From assembly GCF_034424625.1 (NCBI RefSeq), contig NZ_CP139976.1, positions 3,162,001 through 3,226,000 of the forward strand: DNA of 64,000 nt, read 5' to 3'. Source of the DNA: Janthinobacterium lividum. GTDB lineage: Bacteria > Pseudomonadota > Gammaproteobacteria > Burkholderiales > Burkholderiaceae_D. Under the pieces are notes generated by a model, which was not told the origin of the DNA, did not search any database, and worked only from the letters and a program-made list of their open reading frames with translations. Of the stretch, positions 10,001 to 18,209 are shown piece after piece. The position numbers were made by a program, and so were the translations under genes. Each line of letters starts with the position of its first letter. The stretch's first letter is position 1.

Positions 10001-10722
10001 CGCGCAAGATCATTTCCTCGCCCACCTGGTCGGGCCTGGAAAGCGAGGAAGTCAGCTACACGGCCGGCTATACCAACGTGCATGAACTGATCCCATGGCG
10101 CACCCTGACGGGCCGCCAGCAGTTCTACCAGGATCATTTGTGGATGCGCGATTTCGGCGAAGGGCTGTGCGTGTACAAGCCGGCCATCAATACGAAGACG
10201 ACGGAAGCGCTGCTGGGCACCAAGCCGAACGGCAACAAGGAACTGGCGCTGAACTTTTTGACGCCGCACCAGAAGTGGGGCATCCACTCCACGTATTCGG
10301 ACAACCTGCGCATGCTGACCCTGTCGCGCGGCGGACCGCACGTGTGGCTGTCGGAGACCGACGCGAAGACGGCCGGCATCGTCGACAACGACTGGATCGA
10401 AGTGTTCAACGTGAACGGCAGCCTGACGGCGCGCGCCATCGTCAGCCAGCGCATCCCGGCCGGCATGACGATGATGTACCACGCCCAGGAAAAGATCATC
10501 AACGTGCCTGGCGCGGAGATGACGGGCAAGCGGGGCGGCATCCATAACTCGGTGACGCGGGCCGTGCCCAAGCCGACGCACATGATCGGCGGCTACGCCC
10601 AGTTGGCGTACGGCTTCAATTACTACGGCACGGTGGGCTCCAACCGCGATGAATTCGTATTGGTGCGCAAGATGAACAAGGTCGACTGGCTCGAAGGCCC
10701 GTTGCAGGAAGAAGGAGCATAG
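7024..10722 (+). CDS. narG: Respiratory nitrate reductase alpha subunit NarG
   Basis: Catalytic subunit of membrane-bound nitrate reductase, facing the cytoplasm; it reduces nitrate to nitrite at a bis-MGD molybdenum centre. It has 1232 residues, the normal NarG size. The N-terminal [4Fe-4S] site has the NarG pattern His50, Cys54, Cys58, Cys93. The conserved stretch WGSNVPMTRTPDAHF contains the Asp that binds molybdenum in NarG. No twin-arginine signal is present, consistent with a cytoplasmic NarG rather than periplasmic NapA. GGAGGT precedes the ATG. The gene heads a tight operon narG-H-J-I-ppiase. Confidence 0.99.
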   Translation: MSHFLDRLKFFSKPAEPFSNGHGTVVDEDRTWENAYRQRWQHDKIVRSTHGVNCTGSCSWKVYVKNGLITWETQQTDYPRTRPDLPNHEPRGCPRGASYSWYVYSAQRVKYPMVRGRLMEMWREARKTMDPVTAWDWISQDPVRSQQYKSIRGLGGFVRATWDESNEIIAAANALTIKKYGPDRVVGFSPIPAMSMVSYASGTRYLSLIGGVALSFYDWYCDLPPASPQVWGEQTDVPESADWYNSTYLMVWGSNVPMTRTPDAHFYTEVRYKGTKTVAISPDYGEMVKFGDIWLAPKQGTDAALALAMGHVILKEFHSEGQSAYFRDYARQYTDFPMLVLLKEHNGTLVPDYFLRASHLDNNLDETNNPEWKTLVIDETTGAITAPAGSIGFRWGESGKWNLEQKAGGSGEPIVPMLSMINDSDAVTEVGFAYFGGKDASDMLLRKVPVKTIRLADGTTGLVTTVFDLTLANYGIDRGLGGENVAESYDDDVPYTPAWQEKHTGVKRADVITVARQFAENADQTRGKSMVIVGAGLNHWYHMDMTYRGIINMLMMCGCIGQSGGGWAHYVGQEKLRPQTGWTPLAFAQDWVRPMRQMNGTSFFYAHTSQWRHEKLETGDIASPSAAGGTGDLTLLDYNAKAERMGWLPSAPQLQTNPLEVAKAAKAAGQAPAAYALDQIKAGQLQFSCDDPDNPANFPRNMFVWRSNILGSSGKGHEYFLKYLLGTQNGLLSDEDDCITPKQVKVRPAAEGKLDLLVVLDFRMSTTCLYGDVVLPTATWYEKDDLNTSDMHPFIHPLSEAVQPLWQSKSDWEIYKGIAEKFSEIGGELLGTQQDIILTPLMHDTPGELGQPFDPKDWRAGECDAIPGKTMPNMTVVERNYRDVYKKFTSIGPLLETIGNGGKGISWKTGHEVEVLRGVNRTVLEEGVSKGQPRLDTAIDAAEMILSLAPETNGHVAVKAWAALSAITGREHTHLALPREHDSIRFRDVQAQPRKIISSPTWSGLESEEVSYTAGYTNVHELIPWRTLTGRQQFYQDHLWMRDFGEGLCVYKPAINTKTTEALLGTKPNGNKELALNFLTPHQKWGIHSTYSDNLRMLTLSRGGPHVWLSETDAKTAGIVDNDWIEVFNVNGSLTARAIVSQRIPAGMTMMYHAQEKIINVPGAEMTGKRGGIHNSVTRAVPKPTHMIGGYAQLAYGFNYYGTVGSNRDEFVLVRKMNKVDWLEGPLQEEGA

Positions 10723-10723
10723 T

Positions 10724-12274
10724 ATGAAAATCAGAGCGCAAATCGGCATGGTGCTGAACCTGGACAAGTGCATCGGCTGCCACACCTGTTCCGTCACCTG
10801 CAAGAACGTATGGACCAGCCGCGACGGCGTCGAGTACGCATGGTTCAACAACGTGGAAACCAAGCCGGGCATCGGCTATCCGAAGCAGTGGGAAAACCAG
10901 GACAAGTGGAATGGCGGCTGGCGCCGCACGGACGCGGGCAAGATCGAGCCGCGCCAGGGCAGCCGTCTGAAAATCCTGGCCAACATCTTCGCCAACCCGA
11001 ACCTGCCGGCCATCGACGAGTATTACGAGCCGTTCACCTACGACTACGAGCACCTGCAAAGCGCGCCGCTGTCGCAGACGCCGCCGACGGCCCGTCCGAT
11101 CTCCGTGCTGACGGGGAAAAAGATGGAAAAAATCGAGTGGGGTCCGAATTGGGAAGATGACCTGGGCGGCGAGTTTGCCCAGCGCAGCAAGGACAAGCTG
11201 TTTGACAACATGCAGAAGGAGATGTACGGCACGTTCGAAAACACCTTCATGATGTACTTGCCGCGCCTGTGCGAGCATTGCCTGAACCCGACGTGCGTGG
11301 CGTCTTGCCCCTCCGGCTCCGTGTACAAGCGCGAAGACGACGGCATCGTGCTGATCGACCAGGACAAGTGCCGCGGCTGGCGCATGTGCATCTCCGGTTG
11401 CCCGTACAAGAAGATTTACTACAATTGGTCGTCCGGCAAGGCGGAGAAGTGCACCTTCTGCTTCCCGCGCATCGAAGCGGGCCAGCCTACCGTGTGCTCG
11501 GAAACGTGCGTGGGCCGCATCCGCTACCTGGGCGTGCTGCTGTACGACGCCGACAGGATCGAGGCTGCCGCCTCCGTGCCGCAAGAGCAGGACCTGTACC
11601 AGGCGCAGCTCGATCTGTTCCTCGACCCGCACGACCCGGCCATCATCGCCGAGGCGCGCCGCCAGGGCATCCCGGACCTTTGGCTGGAAGCGGCCGTCAA
11701 GTCGCCCGTCTACAAGATGGCCGTCGAGTGGAAAGTGGCGTTCCCGCTGCATCCCGAGTACCGCACCTTGCCGATGGTGTGGTACGTGCCGCCGCTGTCG
11801 CCGATCCAGGCGGCCGCCGAATCGGGCAAGCTGGGCGTGAACGGCATGCTGCCGGACACGCAAAGCCTGCGCATTCCCGTGCAGTACCTGGCCAATCTGC
11901 TGACGGCCGGCGACCAGCCGCCCATCGTCACGGCACTGGACCGCATGCTGGCCATGCGTGCCTACATGCGCAGCAAGACCGTCGAGAAGGTGGAGAACCT
12001 CACGGTTCTGAAACAGGTGGGCTTGACCAAGGCGCAGGTGGAGGACATGTACCACATCATGGCCATCGCCAATTACGAAGACCGCTTCGTCATCCCCAGC
12101 AGCCACAAGGAAATGGCCGAGGACAGTTTCAACGAGAAGGGTTCGTGCGGCTTCAGCTTCGGCAATGGCTGCTCGGACGGCACCAGCGAGCCGACCTTGT
12201 TCGGCAAGAAAAAGCACGGTTCGGCCATCTTCATGCAGATGCCGAAGTCGCGCAAAACGGCGCCAGGCGCTTAA
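10724..12274 (+). CDS. narH: Respiratory nitrate reductase beta subunit NarH
   Basis: Electron-transfer subunit that carries electrons from NarI hemes to NarG through three [4Fe-4S] and one [3Fe-4S] cluster. It has 516 residues, close to the E. coli protein. All four cysteine groups are visible: CIGCHTCSVTC near residue 16, CEHCLNPTCVASCP near 184, CRGWRMCISGCP near 217 (the Trp in place of a Cys marks the [3Fe-4S] site), and CTFCFPRIEAGQPTVCSETC near 244. The start lies one base after the narG stop, with its GAAGGAG inside the end of narG, so translation is coupled. Confidence 0.99.
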   Translation: MKIRAQIGMVLNLDKCIGCHTCSVTCKNVWTSRDGVEYAWFNNVETKPGIGYPKQWENQDKWNGGWRRTDAGKIEPRQGSRLKILANIFANPNLPAIDEYYEPFTYDYEHLQSAPLSQTPPTARPISVLTGKKMEKIEWGPNWEDDLGGEFAQRSKDKLFDNMQKEMYGTFENTFMMYLPRLCEHCLNPTCVASCPSGSVYKREDDGIVLIDQDKCRGWRMCISGCPYKKIYYNWSSGKAEKCTFCFPRIEAGQPTVCSETCVGRIRYLGVLLYDADRIEAAASVPQEQDLYQAQLDLFLDPHDPAIIAEARRQGIPDLWLEAAVKSPVYKMAVEWKVAFPLHPEYRTLPMVWYVPPLSPIQAAAESGKLGVNGMLPDTQSLRIPVQYLANLLTAGDQPPIVTALDRMLAMRAYMRSKTVEKVENLTVLKQVGLTKAQVEDMYHIMAIANYEDRFVIPSSHKEMAEDSFNEKGSCGFSFGNGCSDGTSEPTLFGKKKHGSAIFMQMPKSRKTAPGA

Positions 12275-12283
12275 GGAGCTCAT

Positions 12284-12940
12284 ATGGAACACGCTATGCA
12301 TCACTACCAAGTCCTTTCTCGCCTGCTGCTGTATCCCGAGCCAGAGCTGATCGCGCACCTGCCGCAGCTCGGCGCCGCGCTGGCGGCCGTGCCGGAGCAG
12401 CACGCGCTGCTGCGGCCCTTGCTGGCGCACCTGGAAAGCAGCAGCCTGATCGACCTGCAGCAGCAGTACGTGGCCACCTTCGACCGCAATCCGTCGCACT
12501 CGCTGCACCTGTTCGAGCATATCCACGGCGAATCGCGCGACCGGGGCCAGGCCATGGTCGACCTGATGGAGGAATACAAGCGCCACGGCCTGCAAATGGT
12601 GGGCGACGACTTGCCCGACTTCGTGCCCCTGTTCCTGGAGTTTCTGGCACAGCTCGACGAGGAAGTCTCGGCACCGCTGCTGGGCGATGCCGTCCACGTG
12701 CTGGCGCACATCGGCCGCAAGCTGACGGCCAACGGCAGCCCGTACGCGCCCGTCTTCACGCTGCTCGAACGCCTGAGCCCCGTGGCGGCAGAAATGCTGG
12801 CCGAACCGCCGGTGCGCGACATGGACGAAGCGCTGGAAACCTTCGGTCCCGGTGCGGACGGCGTCGAGCCGTTGCTGCGCCAAGCGCCGGGCGGCGTCCA
12901 TCCCGTGCATTTTCACCCGCAGCCGCGGCGCGCCGCTTGA
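12284..12940 (+). CDS. narJ: Nitrate reductase chaperone NarJ
   Basis: Dedicated cytoplasmic chaperone (delta subunit) needed for molybdenum cofactor insertion into NarG and for membrane docking of NarGH; not part of the final enzyme. It has 218 residues and the TorD/NarJ helical pattern: HYQVLSRLLLYPEPEL at the N-terminus, YVATFDRNPSHSLHLFEHIHGESRDRGQAM in the centre and DDLPDFVPLFLEFL after it. AAGGAG precedes the ATG at 12284; a second ATG at 12296 is possible but lacks its own site. It sits between narH and narI as usual. Confidence 0.97.
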   Translation: MEHAMHHYQVLSRLLLYPEPELIAHLPQLGAALAAVPEQHALLRPLLAHLESSSLIDLQQQYVATFDRNPSHSLHLFEHIHGESRDRGQAMVDLMEEYKRHGLQMVGDDLPDFVPLFLEFLAQLDEEVSAPLLGDAVHVLAHIGRKLTANGSPYAPVFTLLERLSPVAAEMLAEPPVRDMDEALETFGPGADGVEPLLRQAPGGVHPVHFHPQPRRAA

Positions 12941-12967
12941 ATCGCGTCCGCATGAGGAGAGTACATC

Positions 12968-13654
12968 ATGAGTAATTACTTGCATCAATTTGTGTATGGC
13001 ATTTATCCATACATCGCGCTGGCCATCTTTTTCCTGGGTAGCCTGATCCGTTTCGACCGCGAGCAATATACGTGGAAGTCCGATTCCAGCCAGCTGCTGC
13101 ACCGCGGCAGCCTGCGCCTGGGCAATATCCTGTTCCACATCGGCATCATCGGCCTGCTGTTCGGCCATGCGGCCGGCTTGCTGACCCCTGTCTGGGTATG
13201 GGATACCCTGGGCGTGTCGCATAGCCTGAAGCAGGGCGTGGCCATGGCGGCCGGCGGCGTGATGGGCGGCCTGTGCCTGGTCGGCATCCTGATCCTGCTG
13301 GCGCGCCGCTTCGGCAATGAACGGCTGCGCGCCGTCACCACGGCCGGCGACAAGCTGGTGATGGTGTGGATCTTGCTGACCTTGCTGCTGGGCCTGTCGT
13401 CGATCTTCGTCTCGGCTTCGCACATGGATGGCCACATGATGGTCTTGCTGATGAACTGGGCGCAGCACATCGTGACCTTCCGCGGCGACGCGGCCAGCTT
13501 CATCGTCGATGCGCCGCTGGTGTTCAAGCTGCACCTGTTCATGGGCATGTCGCTGTTCGTCATCTTCCCGTTCACCCGCCTGGTGCACGTGTGGAGCGGC
13601 TTTGGCGCCATTGGATATCTGGGCCGCGCCTATCAACTGGTGCGCCGCCGCTAA
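12968..13654 (+). CDS. narI: Nitrate reductase gamma subunit NarI (cytochrome b)
   Basis: Membrane anchor carrying two b-type hemes; it oxidises quinol at the periplasmic side and passes electrons to NarH. It has 228 residues and five predicted membrane helices. Family features include the N-terminal FVYGIYPYIALAIFFLGSLIRFDREQYTWKSDSSQLL segment and histidines in FHIGIIGLLFGHAAGL and near KLHLFMGMSLFVIFPFTRLVHVWS that serve as heme ligands in the family. GGAG precedes the start. It is the fourth gene of the nar operon, 27 bases after narJ. Confidence 0.98.
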   Translation: MSNYLHQFVYGIYPYIALAIFFLGSLIRFDREQYTWKSDSSQLLHRGSLRLGNILFHIGIIGLLFGHAAGLLTPVWVWDTLGVSHSLKQGVAMAAGGVMGGLCLVGILILLARRFGNERLRAVTTAGDKLVMVWILLTLLLGLSSIFVSASHMDGHMMVLLMNWAQHIVTFRGDAASFIVDAPLVFKLHLFMGMSLFVIFPFTRLVHVWSGFGAIGYLGRAYQLVRRR

Positions 13655-13669
13655 GAAAGGAGCTACATC

Positions 13670-14416
13670 ATGGGAATCTCCGTCAATGGCATCGATATCG
13701 ACGATGCCGACATCGCGCAGGAGCTGCCGCATCACGACGGCGCCGGCAATCCGCTGAAACAGGCCGTGCATGAACTGGTGCTGCGCCGGCTCCTGCTCGA
13801 CGAAGCCGAACGCCTCGGCGTGCAGGGTGGCAGTACTGACGACCGCATCGAAGCGCTGTTTGCGCAGGAAGTGCGCGTGCCGCCCGCCGACGATGCGGCT
13901 TGCCGCACCTTTTATGCGCAGCGCCCGCAGCTGTTCAGCAGCGGGGCGCTGGTCGAGGCGCGCCACATCCTGTTCCAGGTGACGCCCGAGGCGCCGCTGG
14001 AGCTGCTGCGCACGACGGCGCAAGCCGTGCTCGATGCCCTGAAACTGGCGCCCGAGCGCTTCGGCGAACTCGCTGCGCAGTATTCGAACTGCCCGTCCGG
14101 CGCCCTGGGGGGCAACCTGGGCCAGCTGTCGCCGGGCCAGAGCGTGCCGGAATTCGACGCACTGTTGTTCCGCCTGGAAGAGGGCGCGCTGGCCGGCCAT
14201 TTGCTGGAAACGCGCTTCGGCTACCACATCGTGCAAGTACTGCGCCGCGTCGAAGGCCAGGCCATCGCCTATGAGGCGGTGCAGGCGCAGATCGCCGACC
14301 GCCTGTCGCGCGCCGCGTGGCAGCGCGCCGTGCACCAGTACCTGCACTTGCTGGTGGGGCGCGCGGAGATCGCCGGTGTCGAGCTGGAAGGCACAGCCAG
14401 TCCGCTGGTTCAGTAG
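13670..14416 (+). CDS. Parvulin-type peptidyl-prolyl cis-trans isomerase of the nar operon
   Basis: A 248-residue PpiC-like protein that would catalyse proline isomerisation. The rotamase domain covers about residues 100-205 with VEARHILFQV, FGELAAQYSNCPSG, GGNLGQLSPGQSVPEFDALLF and TRFGYHIVQVL. The N-terminal part is helical, as in NifM/SurA-like chaperones. No signal peptide or lipobox is visible, so it probably acts in the cytoplasm. It follows narI by 15 bases with AAAGGAG, and similar genes end nar operons in other betaproteobacteria, suggesting a role in nitrate reductase maturation (inference). Confidence 0.92.
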   Translation: MGISVNGIDIDDADIAQELPHHDGAGNPLKQAVHELVLRRLLLDEAERLGVQGGSTDDRIEALFAQEVRVPPADDAACRTFYAQRPQLFSSGALVEARHILFQVTPEAPLELLRTTAQAVLDALKLAPERFGELAAQYSNCPSGALGGNLGQLSPGQSVPEFDALLFRLEEGALAGHLLETRFGYHIVQVLRRVEGQAIAYEAVQAQIADRLSRAAWQRAVHQYLHLLVGRAEIAGVELEGTASPLVQ

Positions 14417-14457
14417 GCTGAAAGGCGTAGTCCGAAAGGCGTAGGCCGCTAGGCCTT

Positions 14458-14484
14458 CTGGGGCACAGCCAGATCGTGCCCCAG
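14458..14484 (+). terminator. Hairpin after the narGHJI-ppiase genes
   Basis: CTGGGGCAC and GTGCCCCAG form a perfect 9-bp stem around a 9-base loop. There is no strong T run, only CCTTTAC afterwards, so it may attenuate or protect the transcript end rather than stop all transcription before moaA. An 11-bp direct repeat (GAAAGGCGTAG at 14420 and 14434) precedes it. Confidence 0.5.
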
Positions 14485-14518
14485 CCTTTACAATCAAGAA
14501 AGAAACAGGAGTAGCGTC

Positions 14519-15505
14519 ATGGGTAGCGTCAAGTTGCAGGACCGTTTTGGCCGTTCGATCGATTATGTGCGGCTGTCCGTTACCGACCGTTGCGATTTGC
14601 GCTGCAGTTACTGCATGCCCAAGGGCTTTCGCGGCTTCGAGGAACCGAAGGACTGGCTGACGTTCGACGAGATCGAGCGCCTGCTGGGCATCTTCGTTCG
14701 CCTCGGCACGCGCCGCGTGCGCCTGACGGGCGGCGAGCCCCTGTTGCGGCGCAACCTGCCGCAACTGGCGCAGCGGCTGACGGCGCTGCCTGGCCTGCAG
14801 GACCTGTCGCTGTCGACGAATGCCACCCAACTGGGCAAGCATGCCGTCGCCTTGCGCGCGGCGGGCGTGGACCGTATCAACGTCAGCCTGGATTCGCTCG
14901 ACCGCGCCTGCATGCAGCAGATCACGGGGCGCGACAGCCTGCAACCGATTTTAGATGGCCTGATGGCGGGCAAGGCGGCCGGTTTCGACCCGATCAAGAT
15001 CAATATGGTGGCCATGCGCGGCGTCAATGACGGCCAGATCGAGGCCATGGCGGCGTTCTGCATCGAGCAGCAGTTCATCCTGCGCCTGATCGAAGCCATG
15101 CCCATGGGCAGCACGGGCCGCAATGCCTGCTACATGCCGCTGGGCCCCGTGCGCGAGCGCCTGGCGGCCCGCTTTGGCCTGGTGCCGCAGGCGATGGAGC
15201 TCGGTGGCGGGCCGGCGCGCTACCTGGCGACAGCCGACGGGCGCTCGAGCATCGGCTTCATCACGCCCATGTCGCAGCATTTTTGCGCCACCTGCAACCG
15301 CGTGCGCCTGTCCGTCGATGGTACCCTGTACCTGTGCCTGGGCCAGGAAGAGAAATTCGCCTTCGGCCCCATGCTGCGCGGCGGGGCCACGGATGCGGAG
15401 ATCGAAGCGGCGATCCGCGCCGCCATCGAACTCAAGCCGCAGCAGCATGATTTCAATACGCAGCCCGATAAAATCATCCGGTTCATGGCACAGACGGGCG
15501 GCTGA
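14519..15505 (+). CDS. moaA: GTP 3',8-cyclase MoaA
   Basis: Radical SAM enzyme for the first step of molybdenum cofactor synthesis, converting GTP to the 3',8-cyclo nucleotide that MoaC processes further. The radical SAM cluster motif is Cys25-x3-Cys29-x2-Cys32 (CDLRCSYC). The C-terminal second [4Fe-4S] cluster ligands are visible as FCATCNRVRLSVDGTLYLCLG. The protein ends in Gly-Gly, the conserved MoaA C-terminal motif. It has 328 residues, a normal length, with AGGAG before the ATG. Location beside narGHJI fits supply of cofactor to nitrate reductase. Confidence 0.97.
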   Translation: MGSVKLQDRFGRSIDYVRLSVTDRCDLRCSYCMPKGFRGFEEPKDWLTFDEIERLLGIFVRLGTRRVRLTGGEPLLRRNLPQLAQRLTALPGLQDLSLSTNATQLGKHAVALRAAGVDRINVSLDSLDRACMQQITGRDSLQPILDGLMAGKAAGFDPIKINMVAMRGVNDGQIEAMAAFCIEQQFILRLIEAMPMGSTGRNACYMPLGPVRERLAARFGLVPQAMELGGGPARYLATADGRSSIGFITPMSQHFCATCNRVRLSVDGTLYLCLGQEEKFAFGPMLRGGATDAEIEAAIRAAIELKPQQHDFNTQPDKIIRFMAQTGG

Positions 15506-15534
15506 GGCAGTTTGCATTTACATTCAAGGGCGGT

Positions 15535-17436
15535 ATGAAATTCAAGGCGATGTTTTCCTCCTGGCAGAAGCTGTCGACCAAGATCGTCGGTGCGCTGCTG
15601 CTCATGCTGGTGCTGGCCCTGAGCGCCATCGGTTGCACCCTGTTCCTGTCGTGGCAGCTGGAAGGCAGTTCGGCCGCCATCAACGAGACGGGCCGGCTGC
15701 GCATGCAGACCTACCGCCTGACCCTGCTGCTTGCCAGCGACGCCCGCGAACAGGCGCGCCAGCAGGCGATGCTGATCGACGAGACCCTGGCCAAGATCGG
15801 CCACGGCGACCCGCAGCGCCCCTTGTTCCTGCCTCCCAGCACGGCCATCAAATCGGAATTCGAGCGCATCGGCGTTGCCTGGCGCGGCGCCCTGCGTCCG
15901 TCCGCGCTGGCCGCCGATTCCATCGCGCGCGCGCGCCAGTTCGAGCATGACGCCGATACCTTCGTGGGGCAGGTCGACCAATTGGTGCGCCTGATCGAAC
16001 ACGATAGCGAACAGCGCACTTTCTGGCTGCGCGCCTCGCAGCTGATCCTCGTCGGCATGGCCGTCATCGGCACGGTCAGCATGATCTACCTGATGTTCAT
16101 GCTGATCATCGAACCGGTGACGCGGCTGCGCCTTGGCATGCAGCGCATGAAGGAGCGCGATTTCAGCGTGCGCCTGGCAGTGGAAAGCAATGACGAATTC
16201 GGCCAGCTGGCCAGTGGCTTCAACCAGATGGCCGACCGCCTGCAGGCGCTGTACGGCAACCTGGAAGAGGGCGTGCGCAGCAAGACGGCCACCCTCGAAT
16301 ACCGCAACCGCGAACTGGCGCTGCTGTACGAAAGCGCCGCCTTTTTGCAGCGCCCGCAGCCCCTGGAAGATATTTGCGGCGGCTTCATGCAGCGCATCGT
16401 CGACTATTTCGAAGCCGACGGCTCCACCGTGCGCGTGCTCGACGCCGAGCGGGGCAACCTGCACATGGTGGTGCACCACGGCCTGTCCGAGGAGCTGGTG
16501 GCGTCCGAGCATTGCCTGAAGGTGGGCGACTGCCTGTGCGGCACGGCCGTCGAGATGAAGGTGGCGAAGGTGCACGACATGCGCCGCATCGACAAGGCGC
16601 ACGAGCTGCGCTGCCACCGCGAAGGCTTTGCCACCGTCTCCGTCTTCCATATTCACGCGCACGAACAGCACCTGGGCTTTTTCAACCTGCATTTCCGCCA
16701 TGCGCGCGTGTTTTCCGCGCGCGAGCTGGCCTTGCTGGAAACCCTGGGCCAGCTGCTGGGCATCGCGCTGGAAAACCTGCGCCTGGCCGCGCGCGAGCGC
16801 GAAATGGCCATTTCCGAAGAGCGCAACCTGGTGGCGCAAGGCCTGCACGACAGCATCGCGCAAAGCCTCAATTTCCTCAACCTGCAAGTGCAGATGCTCG
16901 ACGACTCCGTGCGCAACGCCCGTTTCGACGAGGTGGCGGGCATCGTGCCGGCCCTGCATGCGGGCGTGAAGGAAAGCTACGAGGACGTGCGCGAGCTGCT
17001 GGCGAACTTCCGCAGCCGCCTGATGGAGGATGACCTGATCGGCTCCCTGCGCGCGGCGGTCGACAAATTCCGCCGCCAGACAGGCATCGAGGCCGATCTG
17101 CTGGCCGACGTCGACGGCGCGCCATTCCCCCGCGAGCAGCAATTGCAGTTATTATTCATCGTGCAGGAAGCGCTGTCGAACATCCGCAAGCACGCCCAGG
17201 CCAGCCACGTCGAGGTGCGCCTCGCCGATCACCAGGACTTTACCTTGACGATCAGCGATAATGGCGTCGGCTTCGATGCTGCCGCCGTGCTGGAAAAGGG
17301 CGACAGCCATGTCGGCATCCATATCATGCGCGAGCGCGCACAGCGCATCGACGCCACGTTCGACGTGCATGCCTGTCCCGGCGGCGGCACGACCGTCGAA
17401 CTGCACCTGTCGCGCGAACAGCGCCGCGCCGCCTAA
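15535..17436 (+). CDS. narX: Nitrate/nitrite sensor histidine kinase NarX
   Basis: Membrane histidine kinase, 633 residues. Order of parts: membrane helix about 17-40; periplasmic sensor 41-166 opening with the ligand-binding P-box (INETGRLRMQTYRL, about 49-62); second helix about 167-192; HAMP 190-245; a GAF-like central domain 265-415 with cysteines in EHCLKVGDCLCG; HisKA_3 dimerisation domain with phospho-His438 (GLHDSIAQS); and an HATPase domain with SDNGVGFD. The P-box identifies it as the nitrate/nitrite sensor. It starts 29 bases after moaA with AAGGG upstream. NarL follows and is the expected partner. Confidence 0.96.
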   Translation: MKFKAMFSSWQKLSTKIVGALLLMLVLALSAIGCTLFLSWQLEGSSAAINETGRLRMQTYRLTLLLASDAREQARQQAMLIDETLAKIGHGDPQRPLFLPPSTAIKSEFERIGVAWRGALRPSALAADSIARARQFEHDADTFVGQVDQLVRLIEHDSEQRTFWLRASQLILVGMAVIGTVSMIYLMFMLIIEPVTRLRLGMQRMKERDFSVRLAVESNDEFGQLASGFNQMADRLQALYGNLEEGVRSKTATLEYRNRELALLYESAAFLQRPQPLEDICGGFMQRIVDYFEADGSTVRVLDAERGNLHMVVHHGLSEELVASEHCLKVGDCLCGTAVEMKVAKVHDMRRIDKAHELRCHREGFATVSVFHIHAHEQHLGFFNLHFRHARVFSARELALLETLGQLLGIALENLRLAAREREMAISEERNLVAQGLHDSIAQSLNFLNLQVQMLDDSVRNARFDEVAGIVPALHAGVKESYEDVRELLANFRSRLMEDDLIGSLRAAVDKFRRQTGIEADLLADVDGAPFPREQQLQLLFIVQEALSNIRKHAQASHVEVRLADHQDFTLTISDNGVGFDAAAVLEKGDSHVGIHIMRERAQRIDATFDVHACPGGGTTVELHLSREQRRAA

Positions 17437-17459
17437 GTAACTACCTGAAAGTACAAAAA

Positions 17460-18122
17460 ATGGAGACTCCCGATAAACCGATCACTGTCATGCTGGTGGA
17501 CGACCACGCGCTGTTCCGCAGCGGCATACGCTCGCTGCTGCAGCGGCATACGGACTTTTCCGTGGTGGGCGAGGCGGCCGATGGCGTGGAAGGCATCAAG
17601 CGCGCCATCCAGCTGCAGCCCGACGTGGTGCTGCTGGACCTGAACATGGCCGGCATGTCCGGCGTGGAAGCGCTGCAACTGATGCAGCATGACTGCCCCG
17701 ACACGGCCATCGTCATGCTGACCGTGTCGGAAGACGCGGAAGACCTGGCGACGGCCTTGCGCGCGGGCGCCTGCGGTTACCTGATCAAGAATATCGATGC
17801 CGACTACTTGGTGCGCGCCATCCGCCGCGCGGCCGCCGGCGAAGTCGTCATCGCCGAAGCCATGACGGGCAAGCTGGTGGCGCAGCTGCAGGCGGGCACG
17901 CGGCGCGAGGAACCCGTGTCGGAACTCGACAAGCTCACGCCGCGCGAAAAGGAAATCATCGACTGCCTGTCGCGCGGCGAGAGTAACAAGGGCATCGCCC
18001 GCACCCTCGACCTGGCCGAAAGCACGGTCAAGATCCACGTGCAGAACGTGCTGAAAAAACTCAACCTCACCAGTCGCGTGCAGGCGGCCGTGTATGCGGT
18101 CGAGCACCGCCAGGGCAAGTAG
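17460..18122 (+). CDS. narL: Nitrate/nitrite response regulator NarL
   Basis: NarL/FixJ response regulator of 220 residues. The receiver has the acidic pair Asp14-Asp15, phospho-Asp60 (VVLLDLNM), Thr in MLTVSE and Lys in YLIKNI. The C-terminal LuxR-type helix-turn-helix covers about 157-215 (LTPREKEIIDCLSRGESNKGIAR, ESTVKIHVQNVLKKL). It receives phosphate from NarX and would control the nar promoters. It starts 23 bases after narX with no good ribosome binding site, so it is probably translated by coupling or at a low level. Confidence 0.96.
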   Translation: METPDKPITVMLVDDHALFRSGIRSLLQRHTDFSVVGEAADGVEGIKRAIQLQPDVVLLDLNMAGMSGVEALQLMQHDCPDTAIVMLTVSEDAEDLATALRAGACGYLIKNIDADYLVRAIRRAAAGEVVIAEAMTGKLVAQLQAGTRREEPVSELDKLTPREKEIIDCLSRGESNKGIARTLDLAESTVKIHVQNVLKKLNLTSRVQAAVYAVEHRQGK

Positions 18123-18132
18123 CCCGGTAGAA

Positions 18133-18157
18133 GGGTCTGGCCCGCCGGGTCGGACCC
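18133..18157 (+). terminator. Hairpin after narXL
   Basis: GGGTC and GACCC arms enclose an inner GCCC/GGGT pairing, giving a stem-loop directly after the narL stop. The segment contains GGGTCGGACCC, the same 11-mer found in the hairpin at 58263-58289. It lacks a T run. Confidence 0.45.
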
Positions 18158-18179
18158 AAGCCCACTGCCATCTATTTCG

Positions 18180-18198
18180 CTAGTTCTTTTTGCCGATA
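18180..18198 (+). promoter_or_regulatory. Motif shared with the narK1 upstream region
   Basis: CTAGTTCTTTTTGCCGATA, 57 bases before the nnrS start, matches the element at 2832-2850 at 16 of 19 positions. CTAG is rare in high-GC genomes, which makes a chance match less likely. The regulator is unknown. Confidence 0.4.
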
Positions 18199-18209
18199 GC
18201 CGTCCTTGT

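Noticed and set aside
7642..10872. Minus-strand open frame of 1076 codons opposite narG
   Set aside because: Same shadow effect; narG on the plus strand is unambiguous.
14420..14444. Direct repeat GAAAGGCGTAG twice with 3 bases between
   Set aside because: Short and without further copies nearby; probably local duplication, not a regulatory array or CRISPR.
10616..14944. Minus-strand open frame of 1442 codons opposite narH-narJ-narI-ppiase-moaA
   Set aside because: It is antisense to five well-identified genes, has Arg/His/Gln-rich composition typical of the reverse frame of high-GC coding DNA, and no recognisable domain.
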